NCBI RefSeq assembly: GCF_000003815.2
Contig: NC_049979.1
Location: 10,365,374 to 10,429,373, forward strand
DNA: 64,000 nucleotides
Direction of reading: 5' to 3'
DNA from: Branchiostoma floridae
Lineage: Eukaryota > Chordata > Leptocardii > Amphioxiformes > Branchiostomatidae
In this document: positions 26,501 to 38,755 of the stretch, piece after piece
How the letters are laid out: every line of letters starts with the position of its first letter
Numbering within the stretch: the stretch's first letter is position 1
The notes under the pieces: generated by a model
The model's database searches: none
What the model was told of the DNA's origin: nothing
Seen by the model: only the letters and a program-made list of their open reading frames with translations
Program-made: the position numbers and the translations under genes

Positions 26501-27914
26501 TCTTCGTCATGTATGCACTTTTTCTATGATTATTACAGCATACATCATTGCTATATGGTTGGTAAATCATAGGAGAGCTGGACCTGCTGTTTCAGGAACA
26601 TCCTGGATACCCAGATACCATTTTGCCACCTTATCATAGCTTTGTACAATAGTGGAACTGTCTGTTAGTTGACATTATGGATCAATACATGTATGTGCTA
26701 CATATATCATTTAGAACAGCCCTATCAAACTACATGTATTTTTTTCAACAGATCTGTGGAGGAAATCAGCCATACCTGAATCCCGATGAGCTTGAGGCTC
26801 ACCACCAGCGTTTCAAAGAGAACTGTCTAGAAATCTTTCACGAAAAGAAGAAGATGGGAGGAGAAGAGTACAGTTCTTGCTTTGCTGAGCAGCTGGACAA
26901 GGAAGTAGAGGAAGCCTTCGAGCACTTCTCTGAGCAGAATGATAGCAAGAACATCTTCCGTGCTGCACAGACGCCGGCCACGTTGTTTGCAGTCATGGTG
27001 GTCACATACGTACTATCAGGTATTAGAACTACATTCCTTTCCACGTATCAAAGTACTTGCATCTACTTATGTACGTGTTTCAATGACCTGTGTATTAGAT
27101 GTTGTATTGAAAGGTCCAACCAAACAGCTCTTATCAACAATCTGTTTTGGACTGAAACTTAGCAAAGTGAAAAGTAAAAAAGCTGTATTGCAATGATTTA
27201 GTGTGCTTAAGCTGATTTGTTTGCATTATTTTCATCATCAAAATGTCCCCTCCCATTCTGCCTTGCTGTAGGTTTCTTTGCATTGCTTGGAATGTACACC
27301 GTAGCCAACATCCTGACAGCGGTATTGTGGGCATCCCTAGTCAGCCTGTGCACATGGTCGTACATCAGATACAGCGGACAGTACCGTGAGGTTGGCACAT
27401 ACATCGATCTGGGAGCAGAAGTCATCTGGGAGAAAGTATGTGAACCTTAATGATTAGTTAATCTTATACTCTATGTCCTTTTTTTCTTTCTTTACTACTG
27501 TAACTCTTGAAAGGTTCATGGTGGTGTTATTTTCACTTTTTTCACTATAACCCCTTATCCTGAAATCATTCTACTGCGAGTATGTGGTTTGGAATTCTGC
27601 TGTACTGCAGAATTGTTTCAACCATGAACTTCAAACTCTGCTAAAACCTCATTTTCCCTCCTTCTACAAAACAAAACTACAGCCAAAGGAACTGTATTTA
27701 CAGTACCCTCATGTAGTGTCTACAAATCATTATCAAATGGCCTGGCTATGCTATATTGTGCTTTAACTTGGATACAACTAAAATATCCTACTATGTAGCT
27801 ATATTCTAATGTTTGATTTCTGAACCCACACAGGTTGTGAGCCAGGCTTACATGAAGGTGGTGCAGAAGGGTGTGGAACATAGTATGGCCAATAACAGAA
27901 AGAAGAAAAACTGA
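17564..27914 (+). CDS. ATL: Atlastin, ER membrane-fusion GTPase
   Basis: Exons: 17564-17606, 20161-20387, 22426-22560, 23811-23966, 24386-24442, 24786-24878, 25049-25187, 25626-25753, 26038-26166, 26752-27019, 27272-27435, 27834-27914 (stop TGA). All are GT-AG and in phase, giving 539 residues (human atlastins are about 540-580). Atlastin tethers and fuses ER tubules by GTP-driven dimerisation. Visible motifs: P-loop GAFRKGKS at about 70-77, DTQG at 142-145, the guanine-binding RD at 213-214, the three-helix middle domain ([20 protein letters not shown]), two membrane segments around 444-490 ([18 protein letters not shown], then [19 protein letters not shown]) and a short cytosolic tail with a C-terminal KKKN, a KKXX-type ER signal. 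The first exon is chosen because CAAGATGGAGGA gives a start that splices in phase into the next exon. Confidence 0.96.
17607..20160 (+). other. Atlastin intron 1
   Basis: A 2.55-kb intron with no recognised exon. It holds a foldback at about 19395-19486: blocks resembling AAAGTGTGGTACTATGA occur twice on one arm and, reverse-complemented, twice on the other, with an AT-rich loop. Otherwise the sequence is AT-rich. Confidence 0.6.
19395..19486. repeat. Foldback hairpin of about 20-bp units
   Basis: The left arm contains aaaagtgtggccctatg and the right arm contains catagtaccacactttttt and catagtgccacactt. The arms pair over roughly 38 bp with several mismatches. It is a likely MITE remnant or a strong DNA hairpin. 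There is no coding content. Confidence 0.5.
20388..22425 (+). other. Atlastin intron 2
   Basis: A 2.0-kb AT-rich intron between the P-loop exon and the GFSWRGG exon. I find no exon, RNA gene or clear repeat in it. Confidence 0.5.
22641..23542. mobile_element. Repeat element with internal octamer-rich tandem units in atlastin intron 3
   Basis: Begins ACCTTCGCC and ends GGCGAAGGT, a 9-bp inverted terminus. After a GT run the interior holds about four units of roughly 130 bp, at about 23065, 23198, 23325 and 23455. Each pairs a TATGCAAAT-like block with a facing ATTTGCATAATTAA block. I count seven perfect ATGCAAAT/ATTTGCAT octamers between 23065 and 23485. There is no ORF. Confidence 0.6.
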
Positions 27915-30112
27915 GGATGACAATTTGATATAAGGCAACAGATACACACATTATCATCATACACACAACACACACACACACGCACATGCACATGCACACA
28001 CTCACATACACACACATCCATCCATACATTTGCCAAAGTTATTGACAACATACCATGGTGTGCATCTGTACCATACTTTTGTCTGAGCAGACAAGAGGAC
28101 CAGAGACATGATCTAAGTCTTGTCTTGGTCTTAGCCTTAGCTTTAACTCTTGATTTCCACATGAATAATACCAACAAGCATTCATTACCTTCATACCTGT
28201 ATATTTCTTTTGCCATACAGAATTCATTGTAATATTTTCATATTCTGTGACATTATTGTTGGTTATTTGTTCAAAAAATAGTTGGCTTTCAATTATAGTG
28301 TACATGTATTCTAAACCATGGATTAGCTAAAGCTTTACTCTGTGACATCTATCTATGTTTGTACTAATAATTATAACAGAATTCTTCATAAATCATTGGA
28401 CATAGTCAAGCAAATGTTCAGTTACTATACATACTGTTGCTTTCTACCCACTAGTACTGTTGATACATTACATGTTCAGTAATTTAACCCCATTCTGGTT
28501 GACAATGGCCTTGGGAGTTGAGTGATTCCTTTCACTTAGACATTTTCTGAGCAATCTTTACATATTTATGATAGACTATTCGTATCAAATTCTCCCTGCT
28601 GAGACTACCTTGCTGTGTCCTTATGTTTATGTCTATGTACTTCTCAAGCTCAAAAGCTGAAGCTATAATATTCTGTGATGTTATAATGTATGTGATATCC
28701 TGACCAAGTTACTTGGAGTGTGCACATGTTTGGGGACTCTGTTCTAAAATGTTCAAAATTTGTAAAGACGTCATGTCATGGGTGGGAAATTCTAATTACT
28801 GACAACATGGATTGCTTAAAGATACAGTTTCTTTTTTGCTGTTGTTATAACTGTCAATTTTAACATTTAAAACACACACTCTTGTATTTCCAATGGAAAA
28901 GAGATGGACAGACATCATTCAAGTGTTACAATAATTGGAATGCACAAATAGGTAAAACAAAAGGCTACCACGGTATTTATAAAAAGTGCTGTCTGTTTGT
29001 TTGCCACTGTCTTCTGATCTATGCTCTTTTGGTCAAAACTTGACAACAACATTAATGTAAGTTTGCTTTTGTGATGTTCATGCACAGTAACTAGATAAAT
29101 ACCATGTCATACAAGTGTCCCAATGTTCACTGTACAGTTACCTCATGTGGCTGCTGTAATCTCTTTGATTCAGTCTGACAAAAAGAGAGGAAAAATTAAT
29201 GCTCAGGGCCAGATAGCTCAGTTTCTATGTAGCATTTGATGTTAAATTGATGGAGGCATGTGTACAGAGGAGTGATGGTATTGTTTGCAATGCCATTCTA
29301 TATGAATAATATGTTGCTATGAAAAAAAGAAGAAAATGCATGATTTAGGCAAGATGTTTTTGTGACTAGAAGTTAGGACTTGGACATAATTTATATCAGA
29401 GCATTGGCTGTATTCGTACATTGCAGCTTGGTCTACAACTTGTCCTAGGAGGACAGAGAAGGGGATGACCAACCTGACAATAAAGGCCTGTAAGGTCACA
29501 ACCATCCATTGTTACCACTCACAATGGAAACCCAGTATTATGTACACACTCCCCTGTATAATCTGTAATAGGAAATAGAAGTAGACTATAAGGGTCAAGA
29601 CTGAGGCTTCACATGACAATGCTAGGGCTTCATTCTTCAGACCTAACCTCACAGCTGCTGGGCCATGTCATCCTGTGCATATGATGTGTGTGAAGTTGTA
29701 AGGTCTAACTATAAGACCTATAGTACCATGTCTCCTCATCACCCATGGGGTATATTTGTAGCATCCTTGCATCTAGCTTGGTTTGACCAACACACGACCG
29801 TGAACATGCTGTGTTTTGATGTAGGAGTTGTGACATCTATGTAAATAGTCAGCCATGTTTTGTAATGTCGGATTTCCTACCGTGCAGAAAATGTACAGAG
29901 ATAACAACACTTGTACAGCTAATTTTGTACATCTCCATCCTAGAATTTTGTACTACCATACTGTTCAATCAATATGTAATGGAAATGTTTATGAATGATG
30001 CAAAGTGATGTATTGTTCTTGTTGAAGTGACAGTATGCACAGGATGTTTGTCTTCGGCTCCTCAGTTCCTCAGATTTGCCTTGTTACCTTCATCAGTAGG
30101 ATATGAAATAAA
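27915..30112 (+). other. Atlastin 3'UTR with poly(A) signal
   Basis: No coding signal for 2.2 kb after the stop. A CA-rich run lies at about 27960-28015. AATAAA at 30107-30112 is the best plus-strand polyadenylation signal and is followed by a T-rich stretch near 30140-30160, which fits a cleavage region. The UTR extent is inferred. Confidence 0.5.
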
Positions 30113-31311
30113 TATGATGCATTTGAAATAACAGTGTTTTTTAACAGTGTTTTTTTTTTCCTCATGTATGGCATTCGTTGCAGTTCCCCTTAAATTCGTT
30201 TGCAAACTTGTTGATTTTAAGTAGTCATCTACTTACTAGTACAGCATTCGAAAGAAAAGCTGGAAAACCAGGGATAACTAATACTTTCTAGCCACTCCCC
30301 CTCGAAAAGGGTTGGACTTGCGGTCTAGTGCAACTCCTTTAGGATGATTTAAATCTACCGGTACTGTGACTGCCAGTTTTCTGTACAGTCAGTTGGTACC
30401 TCATTGCGTTGACCGTTATCCTCAGTGGTAAATACGGACAGATGACGTGAACACCTGAAGGAGTGGGATACAGGTAACGGCAGGATATATACTACACAAA
30501 GTCGCAGACGTCAACCTCAGTCATTCTCTCCAGTTTGCAAGATCTGCCACATGGATGGATCAACCTCATCAAAATCTGGACAATCTATGTGAACAGCTGG
30601 AAAATCATAGAAGTTGTTGTCATTGCGAGGGTTGGGGCGGTACAAGTCATGTGTACCAAAATACGTACAAATAAAGTCTCTGTCGCATTTTACTCTGACT
30701 CTAATTCATGTGCAGCTTCCACTGACTATTTTCCATTGAAAGTCGGTCGGAAGATAAAGTATAGATGCTGTGCAGACCTGGAGTCGGACACGGTCTGACC
30801 GTCATACATGTCGGAAATAAATGCCCCGTCATACATGCTTGGTGTAACACAATGCGCTGTGTGTTCTGCAAGGTGGCTTGGTCTTAATACATGGAAGTGT
30901 CTGGAAACAACAATCCCTTAATTCAGTTCAAACAAAAGCATTGCTTCAGCATTGTTCGAACGCAGATGAAAATGCGTGTCATTATGTATAAAGAGACATG
31001 TCAGCCTTGCAGGATACTCGACCCCCGTCGATCCTGGAAATGAAAACAGGCGACCTCTACTACTCGCCGAAAATATATACGGAATGCCTCGAGTATGCAA
31101 ATTAGCAATATCATCTGTGCTTACTTTTCATGGCAATGTGCCATATAAGGAAAGTGTCAGACCAAGAATTCTCTGATAGGTCCGTTATTCCGGTCTTCAG
31201 AACTGATATAGCCCGACCAACCGACTTTGGAGGTCAGCAGTTTCTGCGCTCACCAGTGCGTCGGCTAGTCGTTGGGGTCCCTGTGTCTAAAAGGAACGAA
31301 CTGAACCAAAG
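30113..31311 (+). other. Spacer upstream of the myosin light chain gene
   Basis: About 1.2 kb between the atlastin poly(A) signal and the myosin light chain start codon exon. Apart from the CArG box at 31141-31150 I see no coding exon or clear repeat. Confidence 0.5.
31141..31150 (+). promoter_or_regulatory. CArG box (SRF site) upstream of myosin light chain
   Basis: CCATATAAGG is a perfect CC(A/T)6GG box about 160 bp upstream of the start codon exon of a myosin light chain gene. SRF sites of this type drive muscle contractile genes in animals. Its use here is inferred from sequence and position. Confidence 0.55.
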
Positions 31312-34300
31312 ATGGTAAGTAGTGCTCTGTCCATATTAGAGGCTTTTTCTCAGCTTTTGGAATTGATAAAACAGCTTCCTTTCGGTTTTGTTTGGCGACT
31401 GTGACAAGTTTTCGTTATGCGATTGGACGACTAGACAATGCAGTTGATCAAACTTTGAAAACGGAGTTCTTCGAAATGTAATGAGCTCTTAAGAGTTGTG
31501 GCATGCAGTAAGTTACAGACGCCTTATAGCTATGAACATCGATTAGCGTTTTTAAATAACTTTCGATTTCATATCATTGTATTGCAAAGGAGAGCAATGT
31601 TTACAAATGATGGAAAGTAGACTTAATGGGCCTTGCACTTATACAAGACTTGACTTATCGTCATATGTTACGAATATAAGTGACAATTGAGAAAAAGGGC
31701 AAGCGCAATACTTTTCCTTCGTCTCCCAACTATGATACACACCAGCAGTCAAACAGGGGTATTTCGTTTTTCCAGTCAGGCTGAAATAGTTTAAATACCG
31801 ACATGGTGTAGTACAGGATAGTATATGTACGCGCATACCTTAGGATACTTGAAACTGCATTTACGTATTGAAAGTGATACCCCGTTGATACCCGATTCGC
31901 ACTATTTCATAATTCCCCAAGCACATCGTAATATACGCAATGATTCAAATGTGGCTATATAAAAAAAGGAACACGGAAAAATTCTGTGCTTTATACAGTC
32001 GTACGTGAGGTTAGGACGGTACTATTTTGGGGCAGGGGATCGATTACAAAAAACACAGACAATGCAATTCTACTTTTCGCTTAATGCTTTGCCATTTCCG
32101 ACTGAGCCATTACACTGCTCAAAGTCTGATTCTGAAACGAAGAAAAAGCAACGTATAATAGATGCATTGCTACACAAAGTATACGATACAGCCAGCCTTT
32201 CTTGGCACAGAACACGATTACGTTTAATACTGGCTCCATCTTGGATGAAAGTTTCATTTTGGCGGGAACACATTCCAGGAATACTCGCGAGGGGACAGCA
32301 AATTCTGCGCCCGGCTAGTGTGGCTACTGTTGAACTGTTTACAGATGACCTAAGACAAAACTATTAATGTCATGTTTTTTGATACGCAAAGCAAGATGAT
32401 GACAGTTAATGGTTCTATGAGTAGCGATGGTTGCGTGTTCTGGTAATATCAAAATATTAAATATTAAACAGTAAAAAAAATGGAATGTGGAAACTTTGAA
32501 GACTTCAAATTTAGATTTCAGGGGAAAAAGGAAAAATATTGTACGTGCGATCGACAGAAATAGGACTTAACGTTTTTGTATATGTTTAGCTTACGCGTTG
32601 TGTACGTTGTGTCACCTTGTTGTGTTGAAACCCTGTGCGCTAGGCGTCCAGAAAGGCCAAGAAGAAGGCAGGATCCCTACGCGCTAAGCGCGTCACTTCC
32701 AACGTCTTCGCGATGTTCGACACCGCGCAGATTCAAGAATTCAAAGAGGTAATTATCCACTTCGATGAGAGTGAGAGTAACCCGAGTCCTGTTGTATTGC
32801 TCTCTCCTAACAGGCAAGCAGAAAGGCCAAGAAGAAGGCTGGGTCCATGCGCGCCAAGCGCGTGACATCCAACGTCTTCGCCATGTTCACCTCCGAGCAG
32901 ATCCAGGAGTTCAAAGAGGCAAGCCATGTAGCATGGCCGACTTAGCAAAACCCACTCTTGTACAAACTGGGCGGGTTTTGCTACTTCGGTCTGCTTCCTA
33001 AGTTAGAAGACCAGAGACGTTTGTGATCCTACTGTCATGGGCTATGGTTTGGATCACAGACGCCCTGGCCAACCAACGAACCCACGAGAATTGCCTGTAG
33101 TAGCTTGTACTCCGCATTCTAACCCATACTGCTCTTTCACAAATCTATCATCACCATTTTCATTTCAGAAGGTCCAACAGAGTGCCCACGGATCCATAAC
33201 TTCATTCTATGCTTAACATCTTCCTTTTTTTTCACCCGCCGACAACTGACAATACCATAGAACTGCCCTGTGTTGTGCTATGACCCTTTATGCAACTGAA
33301 ACGTACGAATGACTAGTGGTGGAATCGGGCTTACTGTAACACCGCTAACGTACAAGATACGACAAGTGATGTCGGTTTTCGAAAAAAAAAGACAACCGAA
33401 TTATTAACTGTTCAAACAACTTCTATTCATATCTGTGCTGTATAATTCTGAAACCCTGCCAAAAGGTCAACCTTCAACAGAACTACAGGCCATTAAAACA
33501 CTATGAAAAATGAATTGTGAGGAAGAGTGACTAACGACAAACTTACATTTCCTGTTCCATGACAAACAAGTCAACTGACATTTTAGAATGCACGACCGAC
33601 CCACAGCACGTACATGTATTTCCATAGACCACCATGGCATCAACTCGGCCTGTACCTGAAAATGGGACTCTCTCGTCGTCGTCGTATATGGACCAATACA
33701 CAAAGATTACACCACCCACCATCCACGACACATGTTTAATTTAAACATCCCAGATCCTCTACTAACCGGGACATCAGCTGATAACTCTAGATCTCTAACC
33801 TAACCGTTACGTTAAGATTACATACCTGATCACTAAAGCGTCGCCCCTCTGTCCCTGTCCCACAGGCTTTCACGTGGATCGACCAGAACCACGACGGCTT
33901 CCTGCAGCCTGACGATCTGAAGGGTGTCTTCTCAGAGCTGAGTAAGTCGGGTCTCCTCAAAACCTGTGTTAAACTGTGTATAGTTGCTATGAGGTCTGAT
34001 GATACATGCATCTATAGTCGTACCAGATGATATGTCATTGTCGAAGCATCGCGGGGATTTAATTTCGCGGTGGCGGGAAAATGAAGTGTTCGCGGTTCAG
34101 CGCCATGTACTGTACTGTAGTCACATACTGCAATATAAAATGTTCGCGGTGGTTTTGAGTTCGCGGTGAAACAGCCATCGCAAAAAAAACGCGAACATAA
34201 AATCACCGCGAACATTTCTGCATCTACAGCACAAATGGCAGGTTTAAGATAGTTAACCATCCATTGCTGCCTTTCTCCAGACAAGGATCCCGGCAGTGAT

Positions 34301-35313
34301 GGCATCGACAAGATGATGGCCGACGCACCTGGTCCCATCAACTTCACCTGCTTCTTGACAATCATGGGCAGGAAACTCAAGGGTAAGTTGTGCACCTGAT
34401 GTTGTAAAGGTAAGAGCGACAGAACGCCAACAGATTATGAACGTAAGATCGTGACGTTGTGTTGTGTTGTGGTGGACCGAGGGCCATTATAAACAGAACA
34501 GCGGCATTTTGTCAACATCTCCTAGGCTCACCATACAAACATTTGTCTTTCTTACAGGCGTGGACACAGAAGAGGTCATGTTAGACGCCTTCAAGATCTT
34601 GGATCCCGATGAGACTGGGAAAGTAGCAGTATCGACGTAAGTTGTCCTGAACATTTTCGTGTCCATTCTTTTAGCAATAGATTTCCTGGGCTTGGTTTAC
34701 ATGACAAACGCAATCATCACACGATAGAAGACGTCCCAATCACATTAATGTAAACGCTCTGTAGTGAAGTGTATTTCCAGAGATATTTCACTAGACGTAG
34801 ACCAAACGTTTGGAATCGTCCAACCAAAATAATAATCGATACTTTTTCTCTCTTCCTACAGGATCAAAGAGCTGCTGGTCAGTGGCGGCGAGAAGTTCTC
34901 AGATGACGAGGTACTTTCTATATTATCTCATGGCATCAGCTTTGCAAGCATACAGATAAAGGAGAATTTCCGTAAACCTTTAGATGTGTTCTTTAGATGT
35001 TACTTCAGAGTCAGGATTGTATGCCAGTTTTGATTGCATCTAGTTCCTGATATCCAGATCCCGTGGTTATGATTATATTCTACGACAATTATTATTATTA
35101 TCTCGTTATTATGGTTAACTTCATCCATTACAATATCATTTATTGCCATCATCCCGTTATTATGATTAAATCCCGAGACAACAACACATATGTTAATTCA
35201 TATTTTGACTTCTCTTTCCTCAGCTGAAGGGTGCATTTGAGGGTGCACCAGTCGAGGACGGAAACTTGGACTACATCAAGTACTGCAAGATCGTGAAGCG
35301 CGGCGAGGACTAG
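31312..35313 (+). CDS. MRLC: Myosin regulatory light chain
   Basis: Exons: 31312-31314 (ATG only), then one of two versions of exon 2 (32644-32748 or 32814-32918), then 33866-33941, 34281-34382, 34558-34636, 34862-34910, 35224-35313 (stop TAG). Either choice gives 167 residues, the family size. The protein binds the IQ motif of the myosin heavy chain neck and tunes contraction. The N-terminal KRVTSNVFAMF (Thr19-Ser20) matches the myosin light chain kinase target site. The first EF-hand loop, D42-x-N44-x-D46-G, is canonical; later EF-hands are degenerate, as in regulatory light chains. The donor directly after ATG (ATG followed by GTAAGT) explains why no long first exon is visible. ATTAAA at 35587-35592 is a likely poly(A) signal. 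Muscle expression is suggested by the upstream CArG box. Confidence 0.95.
31315..32643 (+). other. Myosin light chain intron 1
   Basis: A 1.3-kb intron separating the ATG-only exon from the paired second exons. A 120-codon open frame at 32005-32367 lies inside it, but it has no family resemblance and no splice logic, so I treat the region as non-coding. Muscle genes often hold enhancers in this intron; I see no decisive motif. Confidence 0.5.
32644..32748 (+). CDS. MRLC: Myosin light chain exon 2, upstream version (2a)
   Basis: The acceptor ends GCGCTAG and the donor is GAG followed by GTAATT. The exon is 35 codons, phase 0 at both ends, and encodes residues 2-36 with Leu13 and the FDTAQ variant before IQEFKE. 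It lies 65 bp upstream of a same-length version. By my count the two differ at 18 of 105 bases and 4 of 35 residues. Confidence 0.9.
32814..32918 (+). CDS. MRLC: Myosin light chain exon 2, downstream version (2b)
   Basis: The acceptor is preceded by a pyrimidine-rich tract (tctctcctaacag). The exon is 35 codons, phase 0 at both ends, with Met13 and FTSEQ replacing FDTAQ. The donor reads GAG followed by GCAAGC, a GC-AG type donor with otherwise good consensus, while the upstream version has a GT donor. Inclusion of both exons would keep frame but duplicate the phosphorylation segment. Confidence 0.88.
34046..34229. repeat. GCG-rich interspersed repeat in the myosin light chain intron
   Basis: Blocks such as ttcgcggtggcggg, tgttcgcggtggttttgag and aatcaccgcgaacatttctg alternate in direct and inverted order, so the element can fold on itself. 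It is far richer in CpG than its neighbours and ends near ctgcatctacag. It is probably a dispersed non-autonomous element; boundaries are approximate. Confidence 0.5.
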
Positions 35314-36118
35314 ACCAGCTCCATCCCCCACCCACACGCTTCGGTCGTATAGGGATCACGTCATCGTCTTTGAACTATGTCAGAAACGTACTTTGTGAGC
35401 ACATTTGAGCTATTTATGGCGACATCCTCACCACCACAGTTGTCATTCTCACGTTGCCTGCTATTTTTGGCTCGCACATGTATGAAACATAGTCGGGCTT
35501 CTGACATACTTTGAACCGACTCAAGTTACCATTCTTCTGTACCAACAAATGTATTTACTTATCTCCAAATCAATTTTCGTTATGAAATTAAATGTGTACT
35601 TCTAAGCGCCTGTTGGTCATTTGGACTTCACTGGTCGTATTGTAACAAAAAGTGTAAGTGTACTACCGTCTTTGGAAAAACGTAGGCGAAGTAAACGAAG
35701 TAGATGTAGCATGTACATGTGAACAGTTAAGAGGGGTGACATTTGAAGAAATAACCAGAGGGGTTGCGAAGGACAGAGGAGCATAAGGATTCTCTTGCAC
35801 AGGGAGATCCCCACTTGCATTTTTGTACAGTTCGTATTTTGGTTTGTGTCAATGGTTTGTCCAGCCTTTTTACTCCCAGTAAAGTTAAATGGCTGCTCTT
35901 ACCTACTTCTACTTTCTCTGTGAATTTGTTGTCAGCGTCGTTACTAAACATTACTTAACGCCACCACCAGTTCTTGAATTGACTTACAATCTCAAATGGA
36001 TGGACTTGCGGTCAGCGGTAACTATGGACCAACGCGATTCCACGATGCCAGTAATGCGTCTCCATAAGAAATGTGTTAAACGTTTATGAGAGAGACGTAT
36101 AAAAGGAAGGAATGAGAA

Positions 36119-36124
<6 letters not shown>

Positions 36125-36204
<80 letters not shown>

Positions 36205-36218
36205 GAGAGAGAGAGAGT
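36125..36218. repeat. (GA)n microsatellite
   Basis: About 90 bp of nearly pure GA with one GGAAA interruption. On the minus strand it produces a false Ser-Leu repeat open frame. Confidence 0.95.
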
Positions 36219-37636
36219 TACCCAAGCCATGGCCCCAATCACCACGTGACGCACAATGTCCTTGGTGCTGAAGCGCCATCTCGGGTGCCTGTGGACTGTT
36301 CCAATCCGTCACACACATACCGCTACTGTGGAGTTGTCAATAGATCGTTGCTACACGAAACGCCTAATGATATAATAGCTATATGCTGCAAAGAACTGTT
36401 CAGCACCAGGACCCCTCCCTCATCACACAAACATTACTTGAGTCAAAGATATCACGCAACCTCGATCCCGATCTGCACACAGTGGTTGGTATAAAATAAT
36501 TTGTTTGAGTAAAGAAATGTGTATCATGCAGTACCACCAGTAATACTTATCCACCGGGTCACATAATTTCGCTACTTAAAAAATGTGTTTAGGAGATCTC
36601 TGAGTACAGAATCCCCTAAGTATACACCGCTCAAAAATGCTTATTTACTTCTTACTTGATAAGGTCTCCTCATCTCTCTGAGTGGCCTGCATCAAGGAGT
36701 CTGTACCTTTTTTGTACCGTACTTTGCCATTCCGGGCGGCTCTGGGCCACATCTCAAGGCTTTGAAATACAGGAGTGCATTATACTGGGGGATGTTGCAC
36801 TGGAGATCTCTTTAGATGCATTGTTTTGAGGTAGTAGATATGTGTGACTGGCGGGATTATGTTAACAACTTAAGATGTTATACCATGTGTCCAACAAATA
36901 GAAACATGGAATGATATAACCCATATACATACATAGTCTCCAACAGGCCTTCCTAAAGGGTTGATGTTGATAATGACAAATATATGGTGGCCAGGAAAGT
37001 GCGCCTGCAGTAAAAGTAGCATTTCTCCCTGAACTGTTCGGGCAAAGAAAACCTTGTGGTGTGGTGGTCAAAGTCTCCCGCCAAATCATTCTCCTTGGTA
37101 GTTGGTCTGGTGGAGACTAGTACGCACACATCATATAAAGTAGTCTACATCTCCTTTCCCGATGAGATGTGGCTGGTTCTCAACGTTAACACTGATGGAA
37201 TATCACGAAAATACCTCTTGCACCATCTATCTTTGCTGTCTAATAAAAAGGGCGTAAATTGTGATTTCTCATGATGAAAGATGAAAGGTATAGGTGAAAA
37301 AATATCAGGCATCTTAGCAAAAGGAAGAGAAAAGACATGTTGCATGTACGTACCATCGTCATTGTTGGAAAAATGATTATCTTTTATATTAAAATTTTAC
37401 ATATTCCATGTATTGTGTTATTGGGTGCCCTCGTACTACATGTATTAGGAAAGTTTTGTTATCTTATTTGACGACAATACATGTGCAAGGATACTAGTAC
37501 TTCCCCGGTAGGATAACCCGTTATCTTAAGTTAATGTTTCAGCAAAACGGTTCTCCGTATTGTGCAATTGTTACAGTACATGCGTCTCTAAATACATTGT
37601 ATAAAAGAGTCCCGATACGAGTATTGCATTGCCGTG

Positions 37637-37667
37637 TATGTATGTATGTATGTATGTATGTATGTAT
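37637..37667. repeat. (GTAT)n microsatellite
   Basis: About eight uninterrupted GTAT units in the spacer upstream of the EML gene. Confidence 0.9.
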
Positions 37668-38755
37668 TGCCGTGATCGGCTGAGAAACCAATACAGGTGC
37701 ACTCAATGTAAGCTGTCGCCACTTCGGTCCGTCCCTTGTCACTCACTTTATGTGTAATTGTCTAACTTAGGGCCGTGGGAGATCAAAACAGTCTGCTATG
37801 GAATGTGATGGTCTAGCAAAATATACTGCAGCTTCCATTGTGCAACGGCTGCACTTCATATTCGACCCTCATGGTGGCGTTTATAATCAGGATAAGGCTC
37901 GGATTTAACTATAGTAATAAAGGAATGAACAGTTTTGAACGGTGGTATGCACTTTTGATGACCGTTTTTTGTACTGGGTCGCAAGAGACAAAAAGAAACG
38001 GCCCGCAAAAATGTATTATGAGCCCCGCAAAGAAAACACGAAGAAAGGCGCAGAAAGTCTGCTATGGAGGCTAACAAATCTGTCCACACTGCCCATGATC
38101 TTTAGCCATAGCAAAACACAATAGTAGCGTTGTGTATCACTCGGTCCAAGATGAAATCTAATGATTGTCCTTTGTCCAGCAAAGCAACTCTACCTGGCTC
38201 ACACACGTGTGACCCCAGCGCGCCATGGAGCTGGTCACGCCCACTTTACCTGAGCACTTTCCCTTTTCTGTCCGCCGGACTTGCAGCACCAGTGATGGCT
38301 GACAGGACAAATAATAATTAAGGACACTGCCATTCGGACAATGTTTTTAGATGAGATACACAAAACTTCGCCCCTGTGTGTGATTTAAATCAACATTAAA
38401 TGTTGACTGTAAGCCTATTCTTGTGACAGAATCAGTTTGGTCAAACATTTGAATATGCCCATCTTGTTTGGATATGGGCAATTGAGTTCGCATCATGACC
38501 CAGTTATTTCTCTGTCAGCAAGTACCGAGACGTCGATATTTTGAAAGTCCCGCCTGCCAGTCGACAGTTGGTAAAGATATCGACCTACATGTACTTAATA
38601 TGAACACACGCGTTCGATATGAAGTGTAAGTACATAGAGTACTCTGGATTGAGTTAATGGTTGATGGTAGGTCCCCACTTTCTCACCTGCCCATGACCTG
38701 AAGTACACCCATGGGCTCACCCGCCGACCGGCATGCTTTGCAAGCAGCTGGCAAG

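Larger units (their letters stand above)
35314..38755 (+). other. Spacer between myosin light chain and EML
   Basis: Contains the myosin light chain 3'UTR (to about 35610, with ATTAAA at 35587-35592), a long GA microsatellite at 36125-36218 and a GTAT run at about 37637-37667. I recognise no exon before the EML first exon. The open frames here are repeat-driven or random. Confidence 0.55.

Noticed and set aside
32005-32367. 120-codon plus-strand open frame in myosin light chain intron 1
   Set aside because: No recognisable family, no splice context, and it lies inside a gene intron of similar composition to other random frames.
36076-36318. Minus-strand open frame with a long Ser-Leu run
   Set aside because: It is only the translation of the GA microsatellite.
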